In this document: piece after piece, positions 1 to 8,400 of the stretch
How positions within the stretch are numbered: the first letter of the stretch is position 1
Layout of the letters: every line of letters begins with the position of its first letter
DNA from: Thecamonas trahens ATCC 50062
Taxonomy: Eukaryota > Apusozoa > Apusomonadida > Apusomonadidae
DNA length: 64,000 nucleotides
Direction: 5' to 3'
Assembly: GCF_000142905.1 (NCBI RefSeq)
Contig: NW_013657625.1
Span: 49,756 to 113,755, forward strand
Translations under genes and position numbers: made by a program
The notes under the pieces: generated by a model
What the model saw: the letters and a program-made list of their open reading frames with translations, nothing else
What the model was told of the DNA's origin: nothing
The model's database searches: none

Positions 1-143
1 GGGGAGGGGGGGATCGATGTGTGGCACGATCTGAGATGGGCGTTGTATCAATGATGAAGGGAGGTTGGGGACGATGATATTGGGTAAGGGATCAAGATGG
101 CTGGACAGGGTGAAGCGGCGAGTTGTGGCAAGAGAAGGCAGTT

Positions 144-237
144 CACACACGCACACACACACATACATACATACATACATACATACATACATGCATGCAT
201 ACATACATACATACATACATACATACATACATACATA
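144..237. repeat. AC / ACAT microsatellite
   Basis: An (AC)n run passes into about 18 copies of the tetranucleotide ACAT with one ATGC interruption. It is ordinary simple sequence in non-coding DNA. Confidence 0.95.
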
Positions 238-453
238 CGCTTTCACTCCTTTTACCCATGGCCATCCTCACCATCGCCCATCGCCATCGTCCAACACCAT
301 TGCCATCGCCCATCACCATCGCCATGGTCGTGCTCATGCCGCCAAGGGGGACATGTGGCACTCGCACGTGCCACCACCACCACCACAACCACAACCTCCA
401 CAACCACCTCCACCACTCCACCTCCTCCTCCACCTCCTCCTCCTCCTCCACCT

Positions 454-475
454 CCCCCCCCCCCCCCCCCCCCCC
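454..475. repeat. C22 homopolymer
   Basis: An uninterrupted run of about 22 C, 20-25 bp upstream of a probable splice acceptor of the SERINC gene. The exact length is unreliable in most sequencing chemistries. Confidence 0.9.
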
Positions 476-483
476 GTCCGTTC

Positions 484-1695
484 ATGCGTGCTTCAGCAGG
501 ACCGCGCATCTGCTATGCGGTGATGTTCTTTGTCCTCGCCCTGGTGGCGTGGGCTTCCTCTCATTGGGCCCACAAGATGGCCTCATGGGTGCCCTCGGTC
601 AACGAGGCGCCCAAGGCGCTGCAGGGCCCTGCTGCTGTCTACCGCATCCTCGCTGCCCTCGGTATCTTCCACGCCATTCATGCTCTGGCCATGATTGGCC
701 TTCGTTCGCCCGATGATCCGCGCGCTTCCTTTCACTCGGGCATGTGGCTGGTCAAGATCCCAGGCCTCGCCGCCCTCATCGTCGCCATGTTCTTTGTCCC
801 CAACTCGGTTCTGGACGCTCTGTCATGGATCGGCGTCATCTTTGCCGCTGTCTTTGTCCTCCTCCAGCTCGTGCTTCTCGTCGGCTTTGCCCATGACTGG
901 GCCGATGCCTGGATCTCTGCCTGGCACGCCTCGGAGTCTAACGGGTGGTACAAGGCTCTGCTCGGTGCTACCCTGGCTCTCTACGCCCTCGCCATCGCTC
1001 TCACCTCGGTCGGGTACGCCCTGTTTGGCAAGTCTAGTAAGAACTCGGCGCCCGGCTCTTGCTCGCTTCATCTTTTCTTTATTACCTTTAACCTGCTCGC
1101 CTGGCTCATCATTTCGGGCGTGTCGGTCGCGCCTGCGGTGCAGGAGGCCAATCCGCGGTCGGGCCTGCTGCAGTCTGCGCTTGTGGCAGCGTATGCCTCG
1201 TTCCTTGTTCTTTCGGCTATCCTGTCGGAAAACGCGTCGACGCCGTGCGCCTACGTCCCGACCTCGTCGTCGACGAGTGGGACGACGTCGACGAGCCCGA
1301 TCCACGTCGCCACGCTTGTCGCTGGCGCCGCCTTTACCATCGTCTCGGTCTCGTACTCGGCGACCCGGCTTTCGGTCCGCGATGACGAGCTCCGGCTCAG
1401 CGACGCCGAGGCCAAGCCGATTCTCGGGCCTGACGACGACGCCCGCGACGACGGCGACGCATCTTCGGTCGTTTACTCGATCTCGTGGTTCCACGCCTCG
1501 TTTGCCCTCGCCGCCGCCTACGTCGCCATGCTCCTCACTAACTGGGCCGTCCTCTCGGGTTCGGGTTCGGAGCTCAAGGTCAACTCGGGCAGGGCCTCAG
1601 TGTGGATCCAGATGGTCTCATCGTGGATCGCTCTCCTGCTCTACTTGTGGAGCCTCATCGCACCGGTCGTCCTCTCGGGGCGCGACTTCTCGTGA
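484..1695 (+). CDS. Serine incorporator (SERINC/TMS1 family), 3' exon
   Basis: Multipass membrane protein of the SERINC/TDE1 family, which is linked to serine-containing lipids and scrambling. About ten hydrophobic helices are visible. Family landmarks in order: 'RICYA' at the first helix, 'AVYRI', 'HSGMWLVKI', 'VLLVGFAHDW', 'NPRSGLLQS', 'SWFHASFALAAAYVAMLLTNW', and the C-terminal 'GRDFS', which matches the 'SRDFS' end of animal SERINCs. The first in-frame ATG is at 484, but the Cys-rich N-terminus usual before 'TRI-YA' is missing. The visible part is therefore probably a 3' exon joined at an acceptor ending at 496 or 499, with exon 1 outside the window. The stop is only 2 bp from the stop of the convergent RING gene. 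Confidence 0.88.
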   Translation: MRASAGPRICYAVMFFVLALVAWASSHWAHKMASWVPSVNEAPKALQGPAAVYRILAALGIFHAIHALAMIGLRSPDDPRASFHSGMWLVKIPGLAALIVAMFFVPNSVLDALSWIGVIFAAVFVLLQLVLLVGFAHDWADAWISAWHASESNGWYKALLGATLALYALAIALTSVGYALFGKSSKNSAPGSCSLHLFFITFNLLAWLIISGVSVAPAVQEANPRSGLLQSALVAAYASFLVLSAILSENASTPCAYVPTSSSTSGTTSTSPIHVATLVAGAAFTIVSVSYSATRLSVRDDELRLSDAEAKPILGPDDDARDDGDASSVVYSISWFHASFALAAAYVAMLLTNWAVLSGSGSELKVNSGRASVWIQMVSSWIALLLYLWSLIAPVVLSGRDFS

Positions 1696-1697
1696 TG

Positions 1698-3281
1698 TCA
1701 AGACCAGAATGCTGTGAGCGGCGCCGCCGCCGTTGTTGTCCTGCTTCTCGAGCCCGAGCTTCGCCGGCCCTTTTTGAGCGGCGGTTGCTGGCTCTTCCAT
1801 GTCATGTCGGGCACAGGATCGATGGTCGCAAAGTCCATGCTACGACCGAGCATCGAGCCGCGCTTCCGCGCCAGAGCTTGCGGCGGCCCACTGCCGCCCG
1901 CTGGCAACCAACCAGTACCGCTCTGCTGCGGCGCAGCCATCGGTGGTAGTGGTGGTGCAGGTATGGGCGCCGACACGAGGGCCGAGTGCAGAAACTCGGA
2001 CGAGAGCGCGCCTGGCTTGCGCTGCCGCTCGTGATTCGGCTTGACAATCTGCAGTCGCGCTGCTGCCGGCACTGCAGGTCCGGCTGCGCTCGGGCGACGC
2101 CCGCCGGTCCTGCCGGCCTCATCATCATCGGCAATGACGATAAACTCAGCTTTGTCATGCTCGCGCTTGCGCTTGCGGACCAGCGTGGGGCTGGTGCCCA
2201 TCTTTTCCTCCAGCGCAGCGATGCGGGCCTGGAGAGCCGAGTCATGGGACCTGGACTCGCGGGCGGAGCGGAGCTCAGACTCGAGCTCGGCAACGCGCCT
2301 GCGCTCCGAGTCGCGCTCGGAGCGGAGACGGGCAACGTCATCGCGGAGGCGGAGGGCGGCGGCCTGATACTTGCGCTTGCGCTTCTCCATGTCCTCAAGA
2401 TCGGCCTGGGCGTGCTTGAGTGAGAGCAGCCGGCGCTTGTTCTCGTTGATGAGGTCAAGGCGGTCGTCGATGACCATCTCGACCACTTGCAGCGCCGCGT
2501 TCTTGACGCCGGAGAAGCCGCGGTCTGTGGCCTCGTTGAGCACGGTGATCGCCTGGGCACGCAGTGTGTCCCGGTGCGAGTCCGAGATCGGCTCGTCGCC
2601 ACTGAAGAGCTCGGCCAGTGTCGCCTTGATCTTGTATCGCTCAGCCTCGTTGAGTGCCGACCGCAGCTCGGTCCGAGCCTGGCTCAGCTGCTGCGCCCGC
2701 TGATCGAGAGCCGAGACCGCAGCCTTGTAGGCGCCGTCAATCTCCACCATCTTGGCCTTGAGCTTCTTGACCTCGCTCTTGACCTTGCGCGCCGCCTGGT
2801 GCTCCTTGTCCCGGGCAACCACGGCGTCGTCGCGCGCGGCCTCGGCTGCCCTGCACCTGCTCGCTGCCTCCTCCAGCCGCTCGCGGAGAAGATGCAACCT
2901 TCCCTGGAGCAACCCAATCTCTCCATCGTTTGCCCCAGCGCCTGATACGCCCGTCGTGTTGCCATCATCGTCGTCCAGCCCGCTCACCAGGCCCGAGAGA
3001 TACAGCTTGACCAGTCGGGAGCGAGCGACTTGCGTCCGGCACATCGGGCACTGCGACGAGAACTCTAGCGCCTGCATCCAGCTGTAGACAAGGAGGAGGT
3101 GTGGGGTGGTGAGCATAGAGGGGGGGGGGGGGGGGGGCATGACATGGATCGCTCGTTCTCCTCGTTCTCCGTACCAGTGTGTGTGGAGGACATGGCCACA
3201 GGGCGCAGCCGATACGCTCCCTTCGGCCAAGCAGCCAAAGCAGACGGTGCAGTCAGAGACCACCACTCGGCGTCCGTCCAT
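1698..3281 (-). CDS. TRAIP-like RING E3 ligase with coiled coil, one intron
   Basis: Predicted join of exon 1 (3281-3175) and exon 2 (3081-1698), 496 aa. The 93-bp intron runs gtacgg...ctacag, splits a codon after its second base and contains G18 (C18 on the sense strand). Splicing creates the Cys that completes a canonical RING: C11, C14, C28, H30, H33, C36, C47, C50. The unspliced frame lacks that Cys and carries a Pro run instead. A long coiled coil follows (about 100-330), then a basic, low-complexity tail. RING plus coiled coil and the sequence after the last RING Cys resemble TRAIP, a ubiquitin ligase acting on stalled replisomes; ligase activity is inferred. The start is the ATG ten codons before the first RING Cys. 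An upstream in-frame extension contains no convincing domain. It is convergent with SERINC and divergent from the methyltransferase. Confidence 0.8.
   Translation of the reverse strand: MDGRRVVVSDCTVCFGCLAEGSVSAAPCGHVLHTHWYGERGERAIHVMPPPPPPSMLTTPHLLLVYSWMQALEFSSQCPMCRTQVARSRLVKLYLSGLVSGLDDDDGNTTGVSGAGANDGEIGLLQGRLHLLRERLEEAASRCRAAEAARDDAVVARDKEHQAARKVKSEVKKLKAKMVEIDGAYKAAVSALDQRAQQLSQARTELRSALNEAERYKIKATLAELFSGDEPISDSHRDTLRAQAITVLNEATDRGFSGVKNAALQVVEMVIDDRLDLINENKRRLLSLKHAQADLEDMEKRKRKYQAAALRLRDDVARLRSERDSERRRVAELESELRSARESRSHDSALQARIAALEEKMGTSPTLVRKRKREHDKAEFIVIADDDEAGRTGGRRPSAAGPAVPAAARLQIVKPNHERQRKPGALSSEFLHSALVSAPIPAPPLPPMAAPQQSGTGWLPAGGSGPPQALARKRGSMLGRSMDFATIDPVPDMTWKSQQPPLKKGRRSSGSRSRTTTAAAPLTAFWS
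3120..3137. repeat. G18 homopolymer (C18 on the sense strand of the RING gene)
   Basis: Lies inside the predicted 93-bp intron of the minus-strand RING gene. The length may be inaccurate. Confidence 0.9.
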
Positions 3282-3601
3282 AGCCGGGAAAAGGGAATGG
3301 CAATAGTCTGAGAAAGTGACGCGGGGAGAGTGTGTGCGAGGGAGAGAGAGATGGGGGGGTTTGAGCGTGAGTGTGGTCCATGGGCGCGGTGGTGGCACGA
3401 CCCGCCCCGCCACCCCGGGGCCGTCTCGCAGTAGAATCAATGACACCGGCCGCCCCGCCAACCGGCCCGCCGCCAACCCACCGGTCCAACCCGCCGCCGG
3501 CCCAACCCCGTTACTCGCCCAACGACCGACTCTCTCGGCAGCCGCTTACCACTCACCCAGCCACCTGACGCAAAGCCCAAGGCCAAGCCCAACGCTCTCC
3601 C
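3282..3601. other. Divergent intergenic region, RING gene / methyltransferase
   Basis: 320 bp between two divergent start codons. It is GC-rich with a pyrimidine-rich second half. No TATA box or other recognisable element was seen. Confidence 0.6.
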
Positions 3602-4486
3602 ATGGCACAATATGCACAGGCCGAGTACTGGGAGAAACGATACGGAGAAGACAAGGAGGCGTTTGAGTGGTACGGCGGATACGAGGCTGTAGCACGGGTC
3701 TTCCTCGCCCAGGTGGTGCCCTCGACGCGGGTGCTCGACGTCGGCTGCGGTACTTCACAGGTTCTGGTCGAGCTGGCAAAGGCTGGCTACTCGCATCTGG
3801 TTGGCATCGATGCCGCAGAGTCGGCCATCTCGGCTGCCAAGGCCCTTGCCGGCGATCTGCCTCAGATGTCGTTCCAGACCGCCGATGCGTCGGCCCTTCC
3901 CTTTGACGATGGCTTCTTTGGCGCTGTTCTCGACAAGGGCACGCTGGATACGACGCTCGCCGGGCCCAATGCCACTGCCCGTGCACGTGCTATGGTCGCC
4001 GAGGCCAGGCGTGTGCTCAAAGACGGCGGCATCTACATCGTCGTCTCCATGGCACCCGAAACCGTCCGCCTCCCGCTGTTTAACGAGTTCAAGTGGCGCG
4101 TCTCGCTCAAGAACGTCCCCAAGGTCGGCGCCACCTCACCGCTGGCAAAGTACACCATGTACGTGTTGACCAAAGTATCCGATGCCCCACTGCATTCCGG
4201 CAGGAGCACTCCACGCAGCCGCACTCCACGCAGCCGCCGCTACTCCTCCAACGCCGCCGACCCGTTCAGCTTTGCCGACTCGATTGGCTCGATCTCTGAT
4301 CGCGCCCCGTCTGTCACCTCGCTCTCCGAGTTTGCCGACTCTTCGGGCTCTGGTCGGCGCATCTCTGGCGCCTCCTCCTCGCACCATCTTCGCCACGTCA
4401 ACGTCTGCTCGTCGTCGTCATCGACGTCGTCACCATCGTCGTCGTCGTCCGCCTCGGACTCGTCGGCCGAGTCGGACGCGTCGTGA
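3602..4486 (+). CDS. EEF1AKMT4/METTL13-like SAM-dependent methyltransferase
   Basis: 294 aa, class I (seven-beta-strand) methyltransferase. The N-terminus has the family signature 'YWEKRY' followed by 'FEWYGGY' and motif I 'VLDVGCGTS' (about residues 43-51). Further motifs are 'LVGIDAAESAI', 'DASALPFDDGFFGAVLDKGTLD' and 'EARRVLKDGGIYIVVS'. The 'DKGTLD' element and the order match enzymes that methylate lysines of translation elongation factor eEF1A (EEF1AKMT4, METTL13 N-lobe); the substrate is inferred from family. The last ~100 residues are Ser/Arg-rich and contain a duplicated 'STPRSRTPRSR'-type patch and an acidic Ser run, an unusual tail likely to be disordered. The gene has no intron. 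It converges on DHX16, with about 130 bp between stops. Confidence 0.82.
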   Translation: MAQYAQAEYWEKRYGEDKEAFEWYGGYEAVARVFLAQVVPSTRVLDVGCGTSQVLVELAKAGYSHLVGIDAAESAISAAKALAGDLPQMSFQTADASALPFDDGFFGAVLDKGTLDTTLAGPNATARARAMVAEARRVLKDGGIYIVVSMAPETVRLPLFNEFKWRVSLKNVPKVGATSPLAKYTMYVLTKVSDAPLHSGRSTPRSRTPRSRRYSSNAADPFSFADSIGSISDRAPSVTSLSEFADSSGSGRRISGASSSHHLRHVNVCSSSSSTSSPSSSSSASDSSAESDAS

Positions 4487-4615
4487 CTCGATCATTCGGA
4501 GTAGACACGCCTTGCTGCACAACGAACAGATTGCCTGTGTGGAGGCGCACTACAACATCAGAAGCATGGCGCGGCATGATGGTTTTATCGTCGCCCTGCC
4601 GCAGCCGAGACGGGT

Positions 4616-7600
4616 CTATGCCTGCGCCCGCGCCCGCGCTTTTGCATTCGGCATCTTACGCGCCGCCCGCTCGCCCTCGGCCACGTCGCTCGGCTTGTAG
4701 TAGTGCGGCGCGACCTGAGTGAGCCAGCCTGGATCGATCTCGATGACTTGCCGCATAAACTCGCGCGAGGTAAAGACGAGCTCAAAGTAAACGACCCACC
4801 GCGGGAGCTTTTCGTTGAGACACGACTGCGGGTGAATGGAGACGCCAAGCTGATGCTTGACCGTCTTGTACGAGCCGCCGGTCCGCGACAACCGCGCTGT
4901 GTTGAAAAAGAACCCGGCAGTGACCGCCTTGCGGATGGCGACCTCGTCGCCAGTCTCCACCTCGTTGAGCGGAATCTCAACCCGGTCGAGCAGGTGAAGC
5001 AGCTGGTCGCGGATGTCCCGCGCCCGACACATGGTCCGGTACTGCACAAACGACTCCTTGCACCAGTTCTTCGAGTAGCCGGCCGCCGCCCACTCGTTGT
5101 ACACCGCCAGCAGCATAAGATGGTCGCCGCCATCCTTGTGGAACGCCTTGTGCGCCGCATCCGCATGCAGAATCTTGTCCTTGGGCCGGAAGAACACCGC
5201 GTTGCCCGACGAGAGCATCGCCGCAATGGTCACCAGCTCCGAGACTACTCCGTATTCGGCGCCGGCAATGATAGCCTTGGCCAGCTGCGGGTCGAGCGGA
5301 AACTCGGCCATGCGCCGCCCGAGCTTGGTCAGCTGGCCGCGGTCGTTGAGCGCTCCGAGCGCGTACAGCTGCTCCAGCGCCTTGGTGATCGCCTCCACAG
5401 GCGGCGGGTCCATAAAGTCAAAGTGGATGAGGTCGTCGATGCCGAGCGACTTGAGCATCAGCACTACGTTGCCCAGATTCGTCCGCTGGATCTCCGGAAT
5501 GTTGTTTGGCTCGAGCTCGTTTTCAAACGCCCACGCCGTAAAGAGCCGGAAGCACTTGCCCGGCGCCACACGCCCAGCACGTCCGGCACGCTGCCGCGCG
5601 CCAGCCTGCGAGACCGGCGTCACCACCAGACTCTCCATTCCCGACCGCGGGTTGAAGCTCTTCTGCTTGCAAAACCCGGGATCGACTACGTACCGGATGC
5701 CGTCGATTGTCACAGAGGTCTCGGCAATGTTGGTGGCGAGCACAACCTTACGGGCGCCTTTGGGCGTCGGAGCAAAGATGTTGGCCTGCAGCTCAGCAGG
5801 CAGGTTGGCGTAGATCGGCGCAATAATGAGCTCGCCCATTGTTGAGCCCGCGCTTCGCCCGCGCTCCTCCAACGCCGCCTGCGCCGTCTCGATCTCGGCC
5901 TGTCCGGTGAGGAAGACCAGGACGTCGCCCGCCGGCTGCGACTTGTGGATCTGCAGCACCGTCATGACCGCCGCGTCCAGGTAGTCGGCCTCAGGTGCCT
6001 TGGTGTAGTACAGGTCCACCGGGTACCGCCGCCCCGGAATAGCAAAGATCGGCGCCATGTCAAAGTAGTCAGAAAACTTTTCCGCGTCAAGCGTCGCAGA
6101 CGCAATGACAATCCGGATGTCGTCACGGTACCGCGCAATGTCCTTGATGAGGCCAAAAAGAATGTCTGTCCCAAGCGTCCGCTCATGCGCCTCATCAATA
6201 ATCATCACAGAGTACGCGCCGAGGTCCGGCGACGACATAAACTCACGGAGCAACATACCGTCGGTCATGTACTTGATCACCGTCGCGTCGGATGTGCAAT
6301 CCTCAAACCGGATCGAGTAACCAACCTCACGCCCAAGCGTGACGCCGGCCTCCTCGGCCACGCGGGCTGCCACAGACATGGCTGCCACCCGTCGCGGCTG
6401 CGTACACCCGATCATCTTGCCGCCACGGGTGTACCCGTGCTCGTGCAGGTACTGCGGGAGCTGTGTCGTCTTGCCCGATCCAGTCTCGCCCGTCAGCACC
6501 ACCACCTTGTGCTTGTCCACCGCGTCGAGAAAGGCGTCCCGGAACTTGTAGACGGGAAGCGAGCGCCGCACTTCTTGCAGCGACGCGTGTGCCTTGGCAT
6601 GCGTCTCGGCCGCGCTCGGCGGCTCGGGCACCTCGCCCTCGCCCGCCAGCCGCGCGTCGCCCGCATCAACCACAAACTCGATGTAGTCCTCCTCCTCCAC
6701 AAGAAGCTCGTACTTCTTCTCGGTTCCGCGCGGCGCACCTGGGCCTCCGTTGCCGCCCGCGGCTGCAGCCTTGGCAATCTGTAGTTCCTCCCACGCCTGC
6801 TGCTCCGAGAACCCGTCCTTGCTCGTCACCTTGCCCGCAGCCTCGCTCGGCTCGACGTAACGCGCCTTGAGAAGCTCGGCCTTGGACTTGAGATCGACCT
6901 TGCCCTCGTCGGTCACGTACGCCTTTGGCATGACGTAGCTCAAGGTCGCTGCCTCCAGCGCCTTCTTGCGCTTAGCTAGCTCCAGCAGCTGCTTCTTGAT
7001 CTCGTACTCGGCAAGCTCGTCCGCCGTCAGCTCACCCTTGCTGAACATCATCTCCTCATCGCGAAGGCTGGCCTCCAGCTCGTCAAGCTGCCGATCCTCG
7101 CGCATTTCGAGGTACGACCGGCGCGAGATCTTGCGCAGCTCGTCGAGCAGCTTGCGTCGCTCGTCGGCGTCCATCTTTCGGCGCCGTTCCGCCTCCTCCC
7201 TCCGCTGCGCCGCTGCCGCCGCTTCGCCAATCTTGCGCGTCCGTGCCTCATCGCGCTGGCGAATCCGCTCGGCCAGTGCATCGCGCTCGGCCTCGTCTTG
7301 TGCACGCGCCGCTTCTTTGGCCGCCAGCGCCGCCTCGTGCGCTGCCTCGGCCGCGTCTGCATCGTACTTGTCGCCGCCGGATCCCACCAAGCCGTGCGCC
7401 CGCTTGGCCGTCGGTTCGGAAGCCGCCGATGACGATCCACTGCTGCTACTGCTGCCGCCGCTGCCGCTGCTGCTGCTGCTGCTGCTGCCGCCGCCGCCGC
7501 CGCTCTCCGCCGCGACGCCACTCACAACAGTGCGAGTGTGACGCCGCTGGCTGCGTCGCTTGCGCCGCGACGACGACTTGAAGCCACTGCTGCCTGTCGA

Positions 7601-8053
7601 CGGCGACCTGCGGCGCTTGCGCTTTCGCCGCGCCCGCGGCTCGGCCCTGGCCACTGGCTCATCGTCGTCGTCGTCGGCGAGCAGGAACCCGTAGCTCTTG
7701 TTCTTCTCCACCAGCGTCCGCGACACGCTCTCGTTCGCCCGAACTGCATCGGCCACGGCCGCAGTCGTCACGCGACCAAGTGCATCGACCCCGGCATGCA
7801 CAGTCCGCGTTCCGCTAGCCACTGCGCCGCCCGTCTGCGAGCCGCCCTGCATCTGCGCCCACAGCGCGTCGACAAAAGCCGCCGTGGCCGGTCCCGGCGG
7901 CAGCTCGCACGCCGAAATCTTGCGCTCCAGCTCCGGCTTGGACTTGGCCGCCGCTGCCAGCGCCGCCACATACTCTTCCAGATACGCTTCCGAGAAGCCG
8001 AGCAACTTGAAGAGCGAGTCCGAAACAAAGGTCTTCAACGCTGAAGACGCCAT
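4616..8053 (-). CDS. DHX16: DEAH-box spliceosomal RNA helicase DHX16/Prp2
   Basis: 1145 aa with no intron. The helicase core has motif I 'GETGSGKTTQLPQ' (about residue 521), motif II 'DEAH' (about 619), motif III 'SATLD' and motif VI 'QRAGRAGR', followed by the helicase-associated (HA2) and OB-fold regions typical of DEAH/RHA helicases. The N-terminal half has Ser/Gly runs, an Arg/Ser/Lys patch and a charged coiled coil. The block 'YELLVEEEDYIEFV' just before 'RRSLPVYKFR' is diagnostic for DHX16/Prp2 rather than DHX8 or DHX15. Prp2 remodels the activated spliceosome before the first catalytic step. The ATG at 8053 is preferred because the N-terminus then begins at the conserved helical segment; an upstream extension is not supported by ATG. 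Confidence 0.92.
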   Translation of the reverse strand: MASSALKTFVSDSLFKLLGFSEAYLEEYVAALAAAAKSKPELERKISACELPPGPATAAFVDALWAQMQGGSQTGGAVASGTRTVHAGVDALGRVTTAAVADAVRANESVSRTLVEKNKSYGFLLADDDDDEPVARAEPRARRKRKRRRSPSTGSSGFKSSSRRKRRSQRRHTRTVVSGVAAESGGGGGSSSSSSSGSGGSSSSSGSSSAASEPTAKRAHGLVGSGGDKYDADAAEAAHEAALAAKEAARAQDEAERDALAERIRQRDEARTRKIGEAAAAAQRREEAERRRKMDADERRKLLDELRKISRRSYLEMREDRQLDELEASLRDEEMMFSKGELTADELAEYEIKKQLLELAKRKKALEAATLSYVMPKAYVTDEGKVDLKSKAELLKARYVEPSEAAGKVTSKDGFSEQQAWEELQIAKAAAAGGNGGPGAPRGTEKKYELLVEEEDYIEFVVDAGDARLAGEGEVPEPPSAAETHAKAHASLQEVRRSLPVYKFRDAFLDAVDKHKVVVLTGETGSGKTTQLPQYLHEHGYTRGGKMIGCTQPRRVAAMSVAARVAEEAGVTLGREVGYSIRFEDCTSDATVIKYMTDGMLLREFMSSPDLGAYSVMIIDEAHERTLGTDILFGLIKDIARYRDDIRIVIASATLDAEKFSDYFDMAPIFAIPGRRYPVDLYYTKAPEADYLDAAVMTVLQIHKSQPAGDVLVFLTGQAEIETAQAALEERGRSAGSTMGELIIAPIYANLPAELQANIFAPTPKGARKVVLATNIAETSVTIDGIRYVVDPGFCKQKSFNPRSGMESLVVTPVSQAGARQRAGRAGRVAPGKCFRLFTAWAFENELEPNNIPEIQRTNLGNVVLMLKSLGIDDLIHFDFMDPPPVEAITKALEQLYALGALNDRGQLTKLGRRMAEFPLDPQLAKAIIAGAEYGVVSELVTIAAMLSSGNAVFFRPKDKILHADAAHKAFHKDGGDHLMLLAVYNEWAAAGYSKNWCKESFVQYRTMCRARDIRDQLLHLLDRVEIPLNEVETGDEVAIRKAVTAGFFFNTARLSRTGGSYKTVKHQLGVSIHPQSCLNEKLPRWVVYFELVFTSREFMRQVIEIDPGWLTQVAPHYYKPSDVAEGERAARKMPNAKARARAQA

Positions 8054-8400
8054 GGTCTCTGTCAGTCTGCCGAGTCGCAACAAGGGCGCGAGAAACGGAT
8101 GATATTGGCTTCAGGGGTGGAGTGGGCTTAGGGCGTTGGGGAAGAGGTTTCGACTGGGCGGTGGCAAGGTGGGGTGGTGGGGTGGGGTAGAGGCAAGGTG
8201 TAAGGAGGGGGGGATTTGAGCGGTGAGGAGGTGGCGAGAGTGTGTCGGGCGGTGATCCGATCGAGATCGATCAGCCTGGCGGTCAAAAGCGTTCGCGATC
8301 ACCCCGCGCACCCCCTCCCTCCCCCCCCCCCCCCCCGCCCTCACCACCACCACTACGGCAGCACTCTGGTATTCTTTCTGCTCACTGCTCTCTAGCCAGT
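8054..8400. other. Divergent intergenic region, DHX16 / UGGT
   Basis: 347 bp with purine-rich then pyrimidine-rich halves and a C16 run at 8321-8336, 65 bp before the UGGT start. It presumably carries both promoters, but no motif could be recognised. Confidence 0.6.

Larger units (their letters stand above)
1..483. other. Left-edge non-coding, repeat-rich stretch
   Basis: No convincing coding frame is visible. The stretch holds an AC/ACAT microsatellite, a 'ccatcgcc'-like imperfect repeat around 260-330, CCA/CCT-rich sequence and a long C run that ends just before the SERINC exon. The pyrimidine-rich end followed by 'cttcagcag' looks like a splice acceptor, so this is probably the intron before the visible SERINC exon. 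Confidence 0.6.

Noticed and set aside
823..1494. Minus-strand ORF opposite SERINC
   Set aside because: Arg/Gly-rich shadow of a GC-rich gene; the plus strand encodes a clear SERINC.
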